Below, in pieces: positions 6,666 through 13,558 of a DNA stretch of 13,617 nucleotides; the first letter of the stretch is position 1, and each line of letters opens with the position of its first letter. The position numbers and the translations under genes were made by a program. The notes under the pieces were generated by a model. The model saw only the letters and a list, made by a program, of their open reading frames with translations. It was not told the DNA's origin and ran no database searches. This DNA is from Synergistaceae bacterium (lineage in GTDB: Bacteria; Synergistota; Synergistia; Synergistales; Aminobacteriaceae), in assembly GCA_012523155.1 (NCBI GenBank), contig JAAYJB010000468.1:1-13617 (forward strand). Direction: 5' to 3'.

Positions 6666-8396
6666 TTACTGTCTTTTCCTGTACTCCTGTTTTCCCTGTC
6701 TTCTCGGCCTGGGCCCGGAGGTTCTTCCTCTTGGTTGGGAGGATACCGGGGTCGAAGAGAGGAATAAATCTTTCCCTTTGCCTTTTTCGAGAAGTCCATA
6801 TTGTTCAAGTCCCTTGCAGTCTTCTTCGAACCTGGAAAGGGCAACCGGAAGAAGTTCGACGAATACGTGGTCGTCTTTCATTCGTATGGCTCCCACTTCA
6901 GACCTGTCCACGTTCAGGGATGAACATACGGCGTGAAGCACTCTTCCGACATCCCAGCCGTCTGCCAGCCCCTTGCTCAGGCGGAGCATTGTTCCCTTCG
7001 GACGTCTCACGCCCTTGAGTCCCCTGGGAGTACTTCTTTCCTTTTCCCCGGAATAGCGGCTTTTTCTCCGGAGTTCTCTTTCAAGTTCCGATGAGAGGTT
7101 ATATCCTGCCGATCGTCTTGAAGTCAGGGCCCAAAGAAGTCTTGCGACAAGATTTTTTGGACTGACCCTTGTAAGAAGGTCTTCAGCCCAAAGGAGAAAG
7201 TCCTCATTTTCTCCTGCTTCCTTCATGGTGAGCAGTTTTTCCTCGGCGATCTCCCTCTGGACCTTCGATATTTCGTCCAGTCCCGGGACGTTCCGCCACT
7301 CGATACTCACCTTTGCCGATCCGAGCATATATTTGAATTTTTCCGCTTCCATCGGTGAGAGAAGCAGGATATCGGTTCCTTCATGCCCCGCTCTACCGGT
7401 TCGTCCGCTCCTGTGAACAAAGGTATCGCGATCGTCCGGAAGGCCTATCTGGATAACATGGGAAACACCTTCTACATCCAGTCCACGGGCAGCCACGTTT
7501 GTTGCGACGAGGAGAGGAAGGCTTCCGCTCTTGAAGGCGTTCAGAACTGCGTTGCGCTCTCGCTGCGTCATCTCCCCATGAAGTGCTCCGGCGTTGAACC
7601 CTTCCTCAGTGGCACGCTGCGCCACTGACATGGTCTCAAGCCTGGTATGGCAGAAAACAAGGCCTCTTTTGGGCCTCTCCCAGAGAAGGATGTTGACCAG
7701 GCCTTCCATTTTATGCCGGGACGGGACGAGATATGCCCTGTGGATAATATCCTCATGCTGTTCACCGTCTTCAACAAGGGAAATGGACACGGGACTGCTC
7801 AGATATTTCCGGGAAAGATCACGGACTTCCCTAGGCATTGTTGCGGAGAAAAGCCAGGTACGTTCCCGTGTGGGCAGTGCGTCGAGAATTCCTTCGAGCT
7901 CGTCCCGAAAACCCATATCGAGCATGTGGTCCCCTTCATCAAGGATGACGGAGTGGATTTCATCTGTTTTGAGAGTAGCCCTGTTTATGTGATCGAGGGT
8001 CCTTCCCGGGGTACCGACGACGATAACCGCGCCGTCCTTCAGTGAACGTATCTGTGCGGACATGTCGAGTCCGCCGACGAGTGTCGCCACAGATATATCC
8101 ATGTACCGTGAAAGCCATTCCGCCTCCCTGGCAGTCTGCTGGGCCAGCTCACGTGTGGGGGAGAGAACCAGTATCTTAGGCGAGGACTGGGGAAGTTCCA
8201 TCTCATTCAGCAGGGGCAGAAGGAAAGCCAGCGTTTTGCCGGATCCTGTCTTCGCACGGACGATGAGATCCTTTGAAAATTCATCTAGGGCAAGTACTTT
8301 TTCCTGTACAGGTGTAGGAGCGGAAAATCCCTTCTTTTTCAGGGCGAGAAGAAGTTCTTCCCGAAGATCGTAGCACGCGAAACCATTGTCACTCAT
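6666..8396 (-). CDS. DEAD-box RNA helicase with DbpA-like C-terminal domain
   Basis: A 576-residue ATP-dependent RNA helicase. Motifs in order: Q motif PTPVQ (27-31), motif I AKTGSGKT (48-55), Ia PTREL (80-84), Ib TPGR (129-132), II DEGD (153-156), III SAT (184-186), IV VFCHTR (247-252), V ATNVAARGLD (298-307), VI HRSGRTGRAG (328-337). Residues about 467-520 match the DbpA/CsdA-type RNA-binding fold, with the typical VGAIRMKDDHVFVEL stretch at 501-515. A basic Arg-rich tail covers 556-576. Such helicases act in ribosome assembly, RNA decay or cold adaptation. Motif II reads DEGD rather than DEAD. The ATG is preceded by AGGAGG (8406-8411) with 9 nt spacing. Its leader carries a promoter followed by a terminator hairpin, so expression may be conditional. 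Which E. coli helicase it corresponds to (DeaD, DbpA or another) is not resolved. Confidence 0.95.
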   Translation of the reverse strand: MSDNGFACYDLREELLLALKKKGFSAPTPVQEKVLALDEFSKDLIVRAKTGSGKTLAFLLPLLNEMELPQSSPKILVLSPTRELAQQTAREAEWLSRYMDISVATLVGGLDMSAQIRSLKDGAVIVVGTPGRTLDHINRATLKTDEIHSVILDEGDHMLDMGFRDELEGILDALPTRERTWLFSATMPREVRDLSRKYLSSPVSISLVEDGEQHEDIIHRAYLVPSRHKMEGLVNILLWERPKRGLVFCHTRLETMSVAQRATEEGFNAGALHGEMTQRERNAVLNAFKSGSLPLLVATNVAARGLDVEGVSHVIQIGLPDDRDTFVHRSGRTGRAGHEGTDILLLSPMEAEKFKYMLGSAKVSIEWRNVPGLDEISKVQREIAEEKLLTMKEAGENEDFLLWAEDLLTRVSPKNLVARLLWALTSRRSAGYNLSSELERELRRKSRYSGEKERSTPRGLKGVRRPKGTMLRLSKGLADGWDVGRVLHAVCSSLNVDRSEVGAIRMKDDHVFVELLPVALSRFEEDCKGLEQYGLLEKGKGKDLFLSSTPVSSQPRGRTSGPRPRRQGKQEYRKRQ

Positions 8397-8509
8397 ATAT
8401 TTGTTCCTCCTTGAGAGTCGAAAGAGGGAAGGGCACAGACGCCTCCGCCTTTCGCCCTCAAAAAAGTGGACCCCCGGTCACGGGGGTCCACTCGCAAAAT
8501 TCCCTCCAT
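8393..8509 (-). CDS. Possible 38-codon upstream frame in the helicase leader
   Basis: An open frame starts at ATG 8509 and ends at TGA 8395-8393, which overlaps the helicase start codon as ATGA. It spans the terminator hairpin and the helicase ribosome binding site. The predicted product of 38 residues matches nothing I recognise. No ribosome binding site precedes it, and the ATG is only about 6 nt from the predicted RNA start, so it would be nearly leaderless. An open frame this short is readily produced by chance, so only the ATGA overlap and its position argue for it. Confidence 0.2.
   Translation of the reverse strand: MEGILRVDPRDRGSTFLRAKGGGVCALPSFDSQGGTNI
8460..8492 (-). terminator. 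Rho-independent terminator (minus strand)
   Basis: A perfect 12-bp inverted repeat (8465-8476 and 8481-8492) with a 4-nt loop and a very GC-rich stem (GTGGACCCCCG/CGGGGGTCCAC). Read on the minus strand it is followed by six T (8465-8460, the first being part of the stem). It lies 88 nt beyond the end of the ABC-transporter operon and would end that transcript. It also lies downstream of the likely helicase promoter, so it may double as an attenuator. Confidence 0.85.
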
Positions 8510-8521
8510 TACAGCATATCT

Positions 8522-8549
8522 ATTATCCAGAAATTCAATGATTTGTCAA
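8522..8549 (-). promoter_or_regulatory. Near-consensus promoter for the helicase gene
   Basis: On the minus strand a perfect TTGACA (8549-8544) is followed after 16 nt by GATAAT (8527-8522), which matches TATAAT at 5 of 6. The predicted RNA start is near 8515, giving a leader of about 118 nt before the helicase ATG. The GC-rich stretch between the hairpin and the gene shows no other promoter-like pair. Confidence 0.6.
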
Positions 8550-8579
8550 TACGAAAGGCATATTTTACCTTTTGCTCTG

Positions 8580-9659
8580 TTATTCATTTTTCTTTTTCGC
8601 AAGGCGCTGCCAGGCGTGAAGAGCAAGGGCAATGCCGATAACCCCGTAGGCAATAAAGACTCTGAAATACTCGCCTACCTGGGCACTTCCCATGATGTTC
8701 TTCCCTGCAAGGGGAGAGACGATGAAAAGTGCATGGAATAGCACTGTGCCAAGAAGTGCCTGCCCTATGGTGGCTTTTGAAACCGATGCCCCGCCGATTA
8801 GAAGGGCTGCCACGGCGAATGTGCCGACCTGAACGTGAGAACCGTAAACCTGGACGTTGCCTATGTTTTGAAGAAAAATGAGCTGACCCCAGGCAGCCAG
8901 GACCGTTGAGAAGATAACAGCTATTATTCTTACCTTATCAACCTTGATGCCGGCAACCTCAGCAATGTGCCGGTTCTGCCCGACTGCGCGGAAATCCTGT
9001 CCGAGTTTTGTCCTGAACAGAAGATACACGCACATGCAGAGAAATGCAACGACGATGAGAGTTAAAACGGGAAAGTTGATGTTGTTCAGGTATTTCAGGA
9101 CGGGTGTTGTAATCCCTCTCAGCCTGAATACGTAAAATTTATCGATCGCATACTGCCATATTTTAAGGTCAAGGGTATTGACAAAACCGATTCCGGACGG
9201 CAGAAGAAGCGACTTGTTCGAGATCGGTATGATCCAGCCGATAAATATGAGGCAGACAAGCTGATACAATCCGTTGGCGAAAAAACCAAGTATCAGGCCT
9301 GTAATCATTTCCTTGCCTTTTGCCTTGTTGAAAAGAATTCCGGTGAGCCAGCCGAAAAGGATAGCGAAGGGTATAGACATAAGGCACGCCATAAAGAATC
9401 CTGCAATACCTGTCATGTTGTATACCACGGTGATGAATGCGGCAAACTGTCCGGCCATTGCGCCGAGGACAATTCCGAAGTTGAGTCCCATTCCTGCGAG
9501 TACCGGTATGATGAGTGAAATAACCAGGAATGAATTTCGGGCAAGCCTTGTTAAAAGATCGTTTGCGAAAAACATCCACGAAAGACCGGAATAGTAAAAG
9601 CCTATGGAACAAATAATTATGAATAGTATGGGGACGATGTTTTTTTGGAATAGTCTCAT
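8580..9659 (-). CDS. ABC transporter permease 2 (RbsC/BPD_transp_2 type)
   Basis: A 359-residue inner-membrane permease of the branched-chain amino acid / sugar / nucleoside class (BPD_transp_2). It has about 8-10 hydrophobic segments from residue 8 to 349. Class landmarks: GMGLNFGIVLGAMAG (56-70), at the position of the G-x-D-LSVG stretch of sugar permeases; NKAKGKEM (111-118); the cytoplasmic coupling loop GQDFRAVGQNRHIAEVAGIK (220-239); and LLIGGASVSKATIGQALLGT (286-305). It is the last gene of a four-gene operon. The start is ATG 9659, which overlaps the stop of permease 1 as ATGA, so translation is probably coupled. The same frame stays open further upstream, but that part only reads the permease 1 gene out of frame. 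It would pair with permease 1 as a heterodimer. The substrate is unknown. Confidence 0.9.
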   Translation of the reverse strand: MRLFQKNIVPILFIIICSIGFYYSGLSWMFFANDLLTRLARNSFLVISLIIPVLAGMGLNFGIVLGAMAGQFAAFITVVYNMTGIAGFFMACLMSIPFAILFGWLTGILFNKAKGKEMITGLILGFFANGLYQLVCLIFIGWIIPISNKSLLLPSGIGFVNTLDLKIWQYAIDKFYVFRLRGITTPVLKYLNNINFPVLTLIVVAFLCMCVYLLFRTKLGQDFRAVGQNRHIAEVAGIKVDKVRIIAVIFSTVLAAWGQLIFLQNIGNVQVYGSHVQVGTFAVAALLIGGASVSKATIGQALLGTVLFHALFIVSPLAGKNIMGSAQVGEYFRVFIAYGVIGIALALHAWQRLAKKKNE

Positions 9660-10696
9660 CGTGCGTCGCCTCCCACTTCTTTGCGGGTAAGGGCATAGAG
9701 TATAATGCCGTTGCTTATTATCACCCGCATAATTTCTGAGATGTCGCTGTCCATGGCCACATTTGCCACGGGCAGGGCAATCACAAGAAGGCCGTTGAAA
9801 AGGAATGTCCCTATGAGTGCCTGTGTGATGGTGGCGCGCTGGAGAGATGCGCCTCCGATGAGTATTGCAGATACCGAATAAAGGGCCATGTACAGCGGGG
9901 CCTGGTAAAGCTGGATAAACCCGTAGCTTTGTGAATAGATCACTATACCGGCTGCGCCCATGGCACATGAAAGTGTGGATGCTATCAGCCTGTACTTGTT
10001 GACGTTGAGGCCTGAAGCCTCGGCAAATCGGGGATTGGATCCCACAATAGACATTGCCAGCCCGGTCCGTGTCCTCATAAAGATCCACAGGAGGATACAG
10101 CAAAGGGCTGTGACGAGCAATAATCCAGTGGGGACACGCATTCCGTTGATCGTGAAACTTAAAAACCGGTCAAGGAGCTGTTCCATACGACCGTCAAGCA
10201 CGACCGTTACCCTAAGGCCGTCTCCGCCGTAAGGCCAGATCATTTCCGGGCTGCTATACGGTGCCATGAGCCAGAAAATGCACATGACCGATACAATGGA
10301 AAAGCCCATGTAGGTACCCACGGTCATCTCCTGCCCCTTGACCCTGTTCAGCAGCAGACCATAGAGCCAGCCGGCGAACGCGCCTAGGGGAATCGAGATT
10401 CCTATGGCGAAGAAGAGTGCGGTAAAACCCCGAAGATCCATCTCGATCGCAAGCGTGGCCCCGATAAGGCCGCAAATGATGCCGAAAGGAAGTCCGAAGT
10501 TGGGGCCTGCCCCCGCCTGGATGGTGGGTATCATGGCAAGGACCAGCAGGGAATTCATTCCGAACCTGGTGAGCATGGCGCTGAAAATCTGTCCCATGGG
10601 AAGGCCATAGCTGAAGGCCGCCGCAACAAGGAACGCCAGGAAAAGGGAAATGATGAGGCGGGGGATGCCGACCTTGTTCAAAAGACCGTTGCTCAT
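9656..10696 (-). CDS. ABC transporter permease 1 (RbsC/BPD_transp_2 type)
   Basis: A 346-residue inner-membrane permease with about 8-10 hydrophobic segments from residue 12 to 335. It shares its layout and several stretches with the following permease: GAGPNFGLPFG (62-72), NRVKGQEM (117-124), GLAMSIVGSNPRFAEASGLN (212-231, the coupling loop that meets the ATPase) and ILIGGASLQRATITQALIGT (278-297). The two look like products of an old duplication that now form a heterodimeric channel. The start is ATG 10696, 1 nt after the stop of the ATPase gene, so the ribosome binding site lies within the end of that gene. The next gene overlaps its stop by ATGA. It belongs to the same general class as nucleoside and sugar permeases, but nothing fixes the substrate. 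Confidence 0.9.
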   Translation of the reverse strand: MSNGLLNKVGIPRLIISLFLAFLVAAAFSYGLPMGQIFSAMLTRFGMNSLLVLAMIPTIQAGAGPNFGLPFGIICGLIGATLAIEMDLRGFTALFFAIGISIPLGAFAGWLYGLLLNRVKGQEMTVGTYMGFSIVSVMCIFWLMAPYSSPEMIWPYGGDGLRVTVVLDGRMEQLLDRFLSFTINGMRVPTGLLLVTALCCILLWIFMRTRTGLAMSIVGSNPRFAEASGLNVNKYRLIASTLSCAMGAAGIVIYSQSYGFIQLYQAPLYMALYSVSAILIGGASLQRATITQALIGTFLFNGLLVIALPVANVAMDSDISEIMRVIISNGIILYALTRKEVGGDAR

Positions 10697-10697
10697 G

Positions 10698-12299
10698 TCA
10701 TACAGCCTCCTTCCCGTGGAACTTATGATATTCTCCTGCCATCATGAGACCGAAATCTCTGTCGCTGTCCGTGGGAAGAAGAATTCCCTCCAACATTCCC
10801 TGGTAGACGATCGCTATCCTGTCGCAGACGGAGCGGAGTTCCGCCAGTTCCGAGGAGGTCATTATGATGGTGAGTTCTTCTTCCCTGTTCATTTTAATAA
10901 GGTGATCAAGGATAAGTCTTTTCGCTCCTATATCGATGCCTCTCGTTGGCTCTGATACAAAGAGAAGGTTCGGTTCGAGAGTGATTGCCCTTGCGATACA
11001 TACCTTTTGCTGATTGCCGCCGGAAAGGCGTCTTGCAAGCTGTTCCGGGCCGGTGCAGCGAATGTCGAGGTCCTGTATCATTTTCTTTGCGTACTCTGTC
11101 ACGGATTTTGAATCAAACGTGCTTATCGCGCCAGATTTCATGAATTTTCCCTGGACCTGGACCGCCGTGGCGACGATATTGAATTCGATTGAATCGTCCA
11201 GAAGAAGGCCGGTGCCGCGGCGGTCTTCCGAAACAAAGGCCATGCCGTTGCCCAGGGAGGCATGGGCGTTATTCAGCAGAACAGGCTTATCATTTTTTCT
11301 TACCGTACCCGCAGAAGGGAAAAGACCCATGATTCCGTTTGCGATGCCGATTTTTCCCTGCCCGGCCAGCCCTCCGATGCCGAGAATTTCCCCGCGCTTC
11401 ACATCGAGGTTGATTGTCTTAACGGTTTCTCCTGGCATGGCAACGGAAAGATCCCGAATCTGCAGTATATAATCATCCCTGATGGATTCAACGGGCCTTC
11501 CACGCATTTCTGTACTTTCGATTTTCCTGCCGACCATGATTTCCGCAATCTTTTCGATAGTGGTTTCAGCGGGTCTGGTATCCGCTATCTGCTCACCGTC
11601 CCTGAGGATGACAATCTTGTCAGATGCAGCCATTACCTCGTCAAGGCGGTGGCTTATGAAGAGTATGGAGATTCCTTTATTTGTGAGGATTTTCATTGCC
11701 TCAAGAAGCTTGTCCGCATCAGATTCGGTAAGTACAGCAGTAGGCTCATCGAGGACGAGGAGCCGGATGTTTTTTTTGTCCAGTTCACGAGCTATTTCCA
11801 CGAACTGCATGTGTCCCACCGGCAGGCCCTTCACAGGGAGCATTTCGTCAATTCCCAGGCCTATAGCGTCCATGGAGACTCGTGCGTCTGTTTTCATTGA
11901 CGGCATGTCGAGCCACCGCAAAGGTTTGCCGAAAATTTTGCTGAGCAGGCTTGCCCTTGTTGTTTCCCTGTTGAGCTTTATATTCTCGGTAATTGAAAAT
12001 CCTGGAAGGAGCATGAATTCCTGGTGTACCATTCCGATTCCAAGCTTCATCGCTTCTTCCGGGGACCTGATTTCCGCTTTTTCTCCATCAAGGTAGATCT
12101 CGCCGTCGAATCCCCCGGTTGCGTGGATCACCGGCATACCGAACAGGATATTCATGAGCGTTGATTTTCCTGCGCCGTTTTCACCTACAAGAGATAAAAT
12201 TTCCCCTTTCCCGAGGGAAAAAGAAACCCCTTTCAGGACGCGGTTGCCATAATATTGTTTGCTGATACCTCTCATTTCAAGACGGGCTATCCCGGTCAA
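10698..12299 (-). CDS. RbsA-type double ATP-binding subunit of an ABC importer
   Basis: A 533-residue cytoplasmic ATPase with two fused ABC domains, as in RbsA, XylG and NupO-like importers. Domain 1: Walker A GENGAGKST (39-47), Q-loop HQEF (92-95), a loose signature around PVGHMQ, Walker B LLVLDEP (180-186), His switch ISHR (215-218). Domain 2: degenerate Walker A GLAGQGKI (310-317, Ile where Ser/Thr is usual), intact signature LSGGNQQ (425-431), and Walker B FVSEPTRGID, with Ser449 in place of Asp but Glu450 kept. Degeneracy of one site is common in this class. The start was set at TTG 12299, because AAGGAGG lies 8 nt upstream. A TTG at 12320 would place the ribosome binding site inside the gene and reach up to the hairpin. 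It is the second gene of the operon, 83 nt after the binding-protein gene. Confidence 0.9.
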   Translation of the reverse strand: MTGIARLEMRGISKQYYGNRVLKGVSFSLGKGEILSLVGENGAGKSTLMNILFGMPVIHATGGFDGEIYLDGEKAEIRSPEEAMKLGIGMVHQEFMLLPGFSITENIKLNRETTRASLLSKIFGKPLRWLDMPSMKTDARVSMDAIGLGIDEMLPVKGLPVGHMQFVEIARELDKKNIRLLVLDEPTAVLTESDADKLLEAMKILTNKGISILFISHRLDEVMAASDKIVILRDGEQIADTRPAETTIEKIAEIMVGRKIESTEMRGRPVESIRDDYILQIRDLSVAMPGETVKTINLDVKRGEILGIGGLAGQGKIGIANGIMGLFPSAGTVRKNDKPVLLNNAHASLGNGMAFVSEDRRGTGLLLDDSIEFNIVATAVQVQGKFMKSGAISTFDSKSVTEYAKKMIQDLDIRCTGPEQLARRLSGGNQQKVCIARAITLEPNLLFVSEPTRGIDIGAKRLILDHLIKMNREEELTIIMTSSELAELRSVCDRIAIVYQGMLEGILLPTDSDRDFGLMMAGEYHKFHGKEAV

Positions 12300-12318
12300 A
12301 AAAACGACCTCCTTTATC

Positions 12319-12356
12319 AAAAAGGCAGGGCTGCCCCTGTATGACAGCCCTGCCTT
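12319..12356 (-). terminator. Intercistronic hairpin with T-run (partial terminator)
   Basis: A perfect 12-bp inverted repeat (12322-12333 and 12345-12356) has an 11-nt loop and a GC-rich stem AAGGCAGGGCTG. On the minus strand it ends in five T. It lies between the binding-protein gene and the ATPase gene of one operon. A hairpin here usually lets the binding protein be made in excess of the membrane parts, by partial termination or by protecting the 3' end of the upstream message. The loop side also contains CCCTG that can pair with CAGGG, so alternative folds exist. Confidence 0.7.
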
Positions 12357-12382
12357 GCTTCACCGCTGATGATCCTTCAGGT

Positions 12383-13483
12383 CTACTTTCCGAATATGAT
12401 AGATTCACCGACCACCATGAGGAAGTTCGGGGCCTTCTCTTCGTCGAACGGACGAATGCGAATCGCACCGGCCGCCTTTTCGAGGGTGAACTTGGCTCTT
12501 TCGATATCCTGCTTGTTTTCGAATTTGCCGTTTGCGAAATCCATAGCGTACTCAGCGCCTGCACGGATAAAGTTCATAGTGATGGGGGCTGTCCAGGTAG
12601 CAATTCTGCCTTCCATTCCAAGTTCAACTACTTTCTCTTCAATGGCTTTGAGAATGTAGGGAACGTCTCCTTTATTTTCCACCTTCAGACCAAGGGCGTT
12701 GGGAAGTGCGTGGAACGGGCTGGGGCAGCACTGCTCAGGGTAAATCGCTTTGCCTTTGACAACGGATTTGATCAGAGGTTCCTGCATGGAACAGTTGGTA
12801 CTGAAGAATGCAGTGTCAGGGCCGAATTTCTCGACCTGGCGGGGTGCATCTTCAAGGATGAACTGCTGGGCGCCTGCAACGCCACCCTCGCCGGTGGGGT
12901 CTGGAGCGTTGACGAACACGAATTCGAGACCTATTTTTTTGCAGGTTTCTTCCATGATTTCCCTTCGCTTGGCAAGCAGCGGATAGCTCATGTGGCGGGG
13001 GAAGGAGTAGTGAATGAATGTTTTGGCACCCATTTCTTTCGCCTTCTCCACGATGGAGGTTCCGCGGGTCGGCTGGTCGATCTCGTAGAGGATATCAGCT
13101 TTGCCGGCCATCATATAAGGCTCCTCATGGACTGTGCCGATGATGAAAAGGATATCATCACGGACTTCTCTGACTTTGTCGATGGCTGCAGCCGTTCCGG
13201 GAACGCCCTGGCAGATAACGATCGCCATAAGTTCCGGATCGGATGCCATTGCCATGACCTGGGATATTGTGGTCTCCTGTTCGTCCATGAACTTGTCTGG
13301 GTAGGTAACGTGAATGACCCTGTCTTCTCCGTACTTGGCGACCATCTCTTCGCCTGCACGGTACTCTTCCTCTCCTTGCGAAACTGTCCCTGTCATAATT
13401 CCGATCTTAGGTGCGGCAAATGCCATGGTCCCCAAAACAAGTACGAGTGCGACTGCAAACATAACTCTGGTAAATTTTCTCAT
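12383..13483 (-). CDS. DUF3798 family periplasmic binding-protein-like component
   Basis: A 366-residue exported protein. Residues 1-23 are a Sec signal peptide with likely cleavage after AFA (23). No Cys follows, so it is not a lipoprotein. The mature sequence, starting KIGIMTGTVSQGEEEYRAGE (25-44), matches DUF3798, a family with a type I periplasmic-binding-protein-like fold. Further stretches are ICQGVPGTAAAIDKVRE (90-106), GTVHEEPYMM (116-125) and TAFFSTNCSMQEP (224-236). Five Cys are present (91, 181, 231, 252, 253), including a Cys-Cys pair. It heads an operon with an RbsA-type ATPase and two permeases, so it is probably the solute-binding subunit of that importer. The ligand is unknown. 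The ATG at 13483 was chosen because AGGAGG (13499-13494) lies 10 nt upstream and it gives a clean signal peptide. The frame stays open to the window end, but that part looks non-coding. Confidence 0.8.
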   Translation of the reverse strand: MRKFTRVMFAVALVLVLGTMAFAAPKIGIMTGTVSQGEEEYRAGEEMVAKYGEDRVIHVTYPDKFMDEQETTISQVMAMASDPELMAIVICQGVPGTAAAIDKVREVRDDILFIIGTVHEEPYMMAGKADILYEIDQPTRGTSIVEKAKEMGAKTFIHYSFPRHMSYPLLAKRREIMEETCKKIGLEFVFVNAPDPTGEGGVAGAQQFILEDAPRQVEKFGPDTAFFSTNCSMQEPLIKSVVKGKAIYPEQCCPSPFHALPNALGLKVENKGDVPYILKAIEEKVVELGMEGRIATWTAPITMNFIRAGAEYAMDFANGKFENKQDIERAKFTLEKAAGAIRIRPFDEEKAPNFLMVVGESIIFGK

Positions 13484-13512
13484 GTGCTCATTTCCTCCTC
13501 GTATAATCAACT

Positions 13513-13558
13513 TGCGGTGGAAAAAAGTGAAGGAAAGCAGGTCACCGCATACACCTGC
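13513..13558 (-). promoter_or_regulatory. Candidate H-type pseudoknot in the DUF3798 leader
   Basis: On the minus strand stem 1 is GCAGGT (13558-13553) with ACCTGC (13542-13537). Stem 2 is TGCGGTG (13549-13543) with CACCGCA (13519-13513). The two cross each other. Loop 1 is 3 nt (GTA), there is no gap between the stems, and loop 3 is 17 nt and pyrimidine-rich. This is the classic geometry of an H-type pseudoknot. It ends 12 nt before the GAGGAGG ribosome binding site, where a fold could control translation. A CCTGC at 13596-13592 could compete for the 5' strand of stem 1. I do not recognise a known riboswitch class. Confidence 0.4.

Noticed and set aside
7594..8045. Plus-strand frames of 132 codons
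   Set aside because: Antisense to helicase motifs I to V. No independent start signal or domain.
9660..10103. Upstream extension of the permease 2 frame (about 148 extra codons)
   Set aside because: It reads the permease 1 gene in another frame, is rich in His, Arg and Pro, and has no membrane character. The true start at 9659 overlaps the permease 1 stop as ATGA.
11262..12096. Two plus-strand frames of over 200 codons
   Set aside because: Both are antisense to the RbsA-type ATPase, where Walker and signature motifs fix the coding strand.
12300..12320. ATPase start at TTG 12320
   Set aside because: The ribosome binding site would lie inside the gene. TTG 12299 is 8 nt from AAGGAGG and gives a family-like N-terminus.
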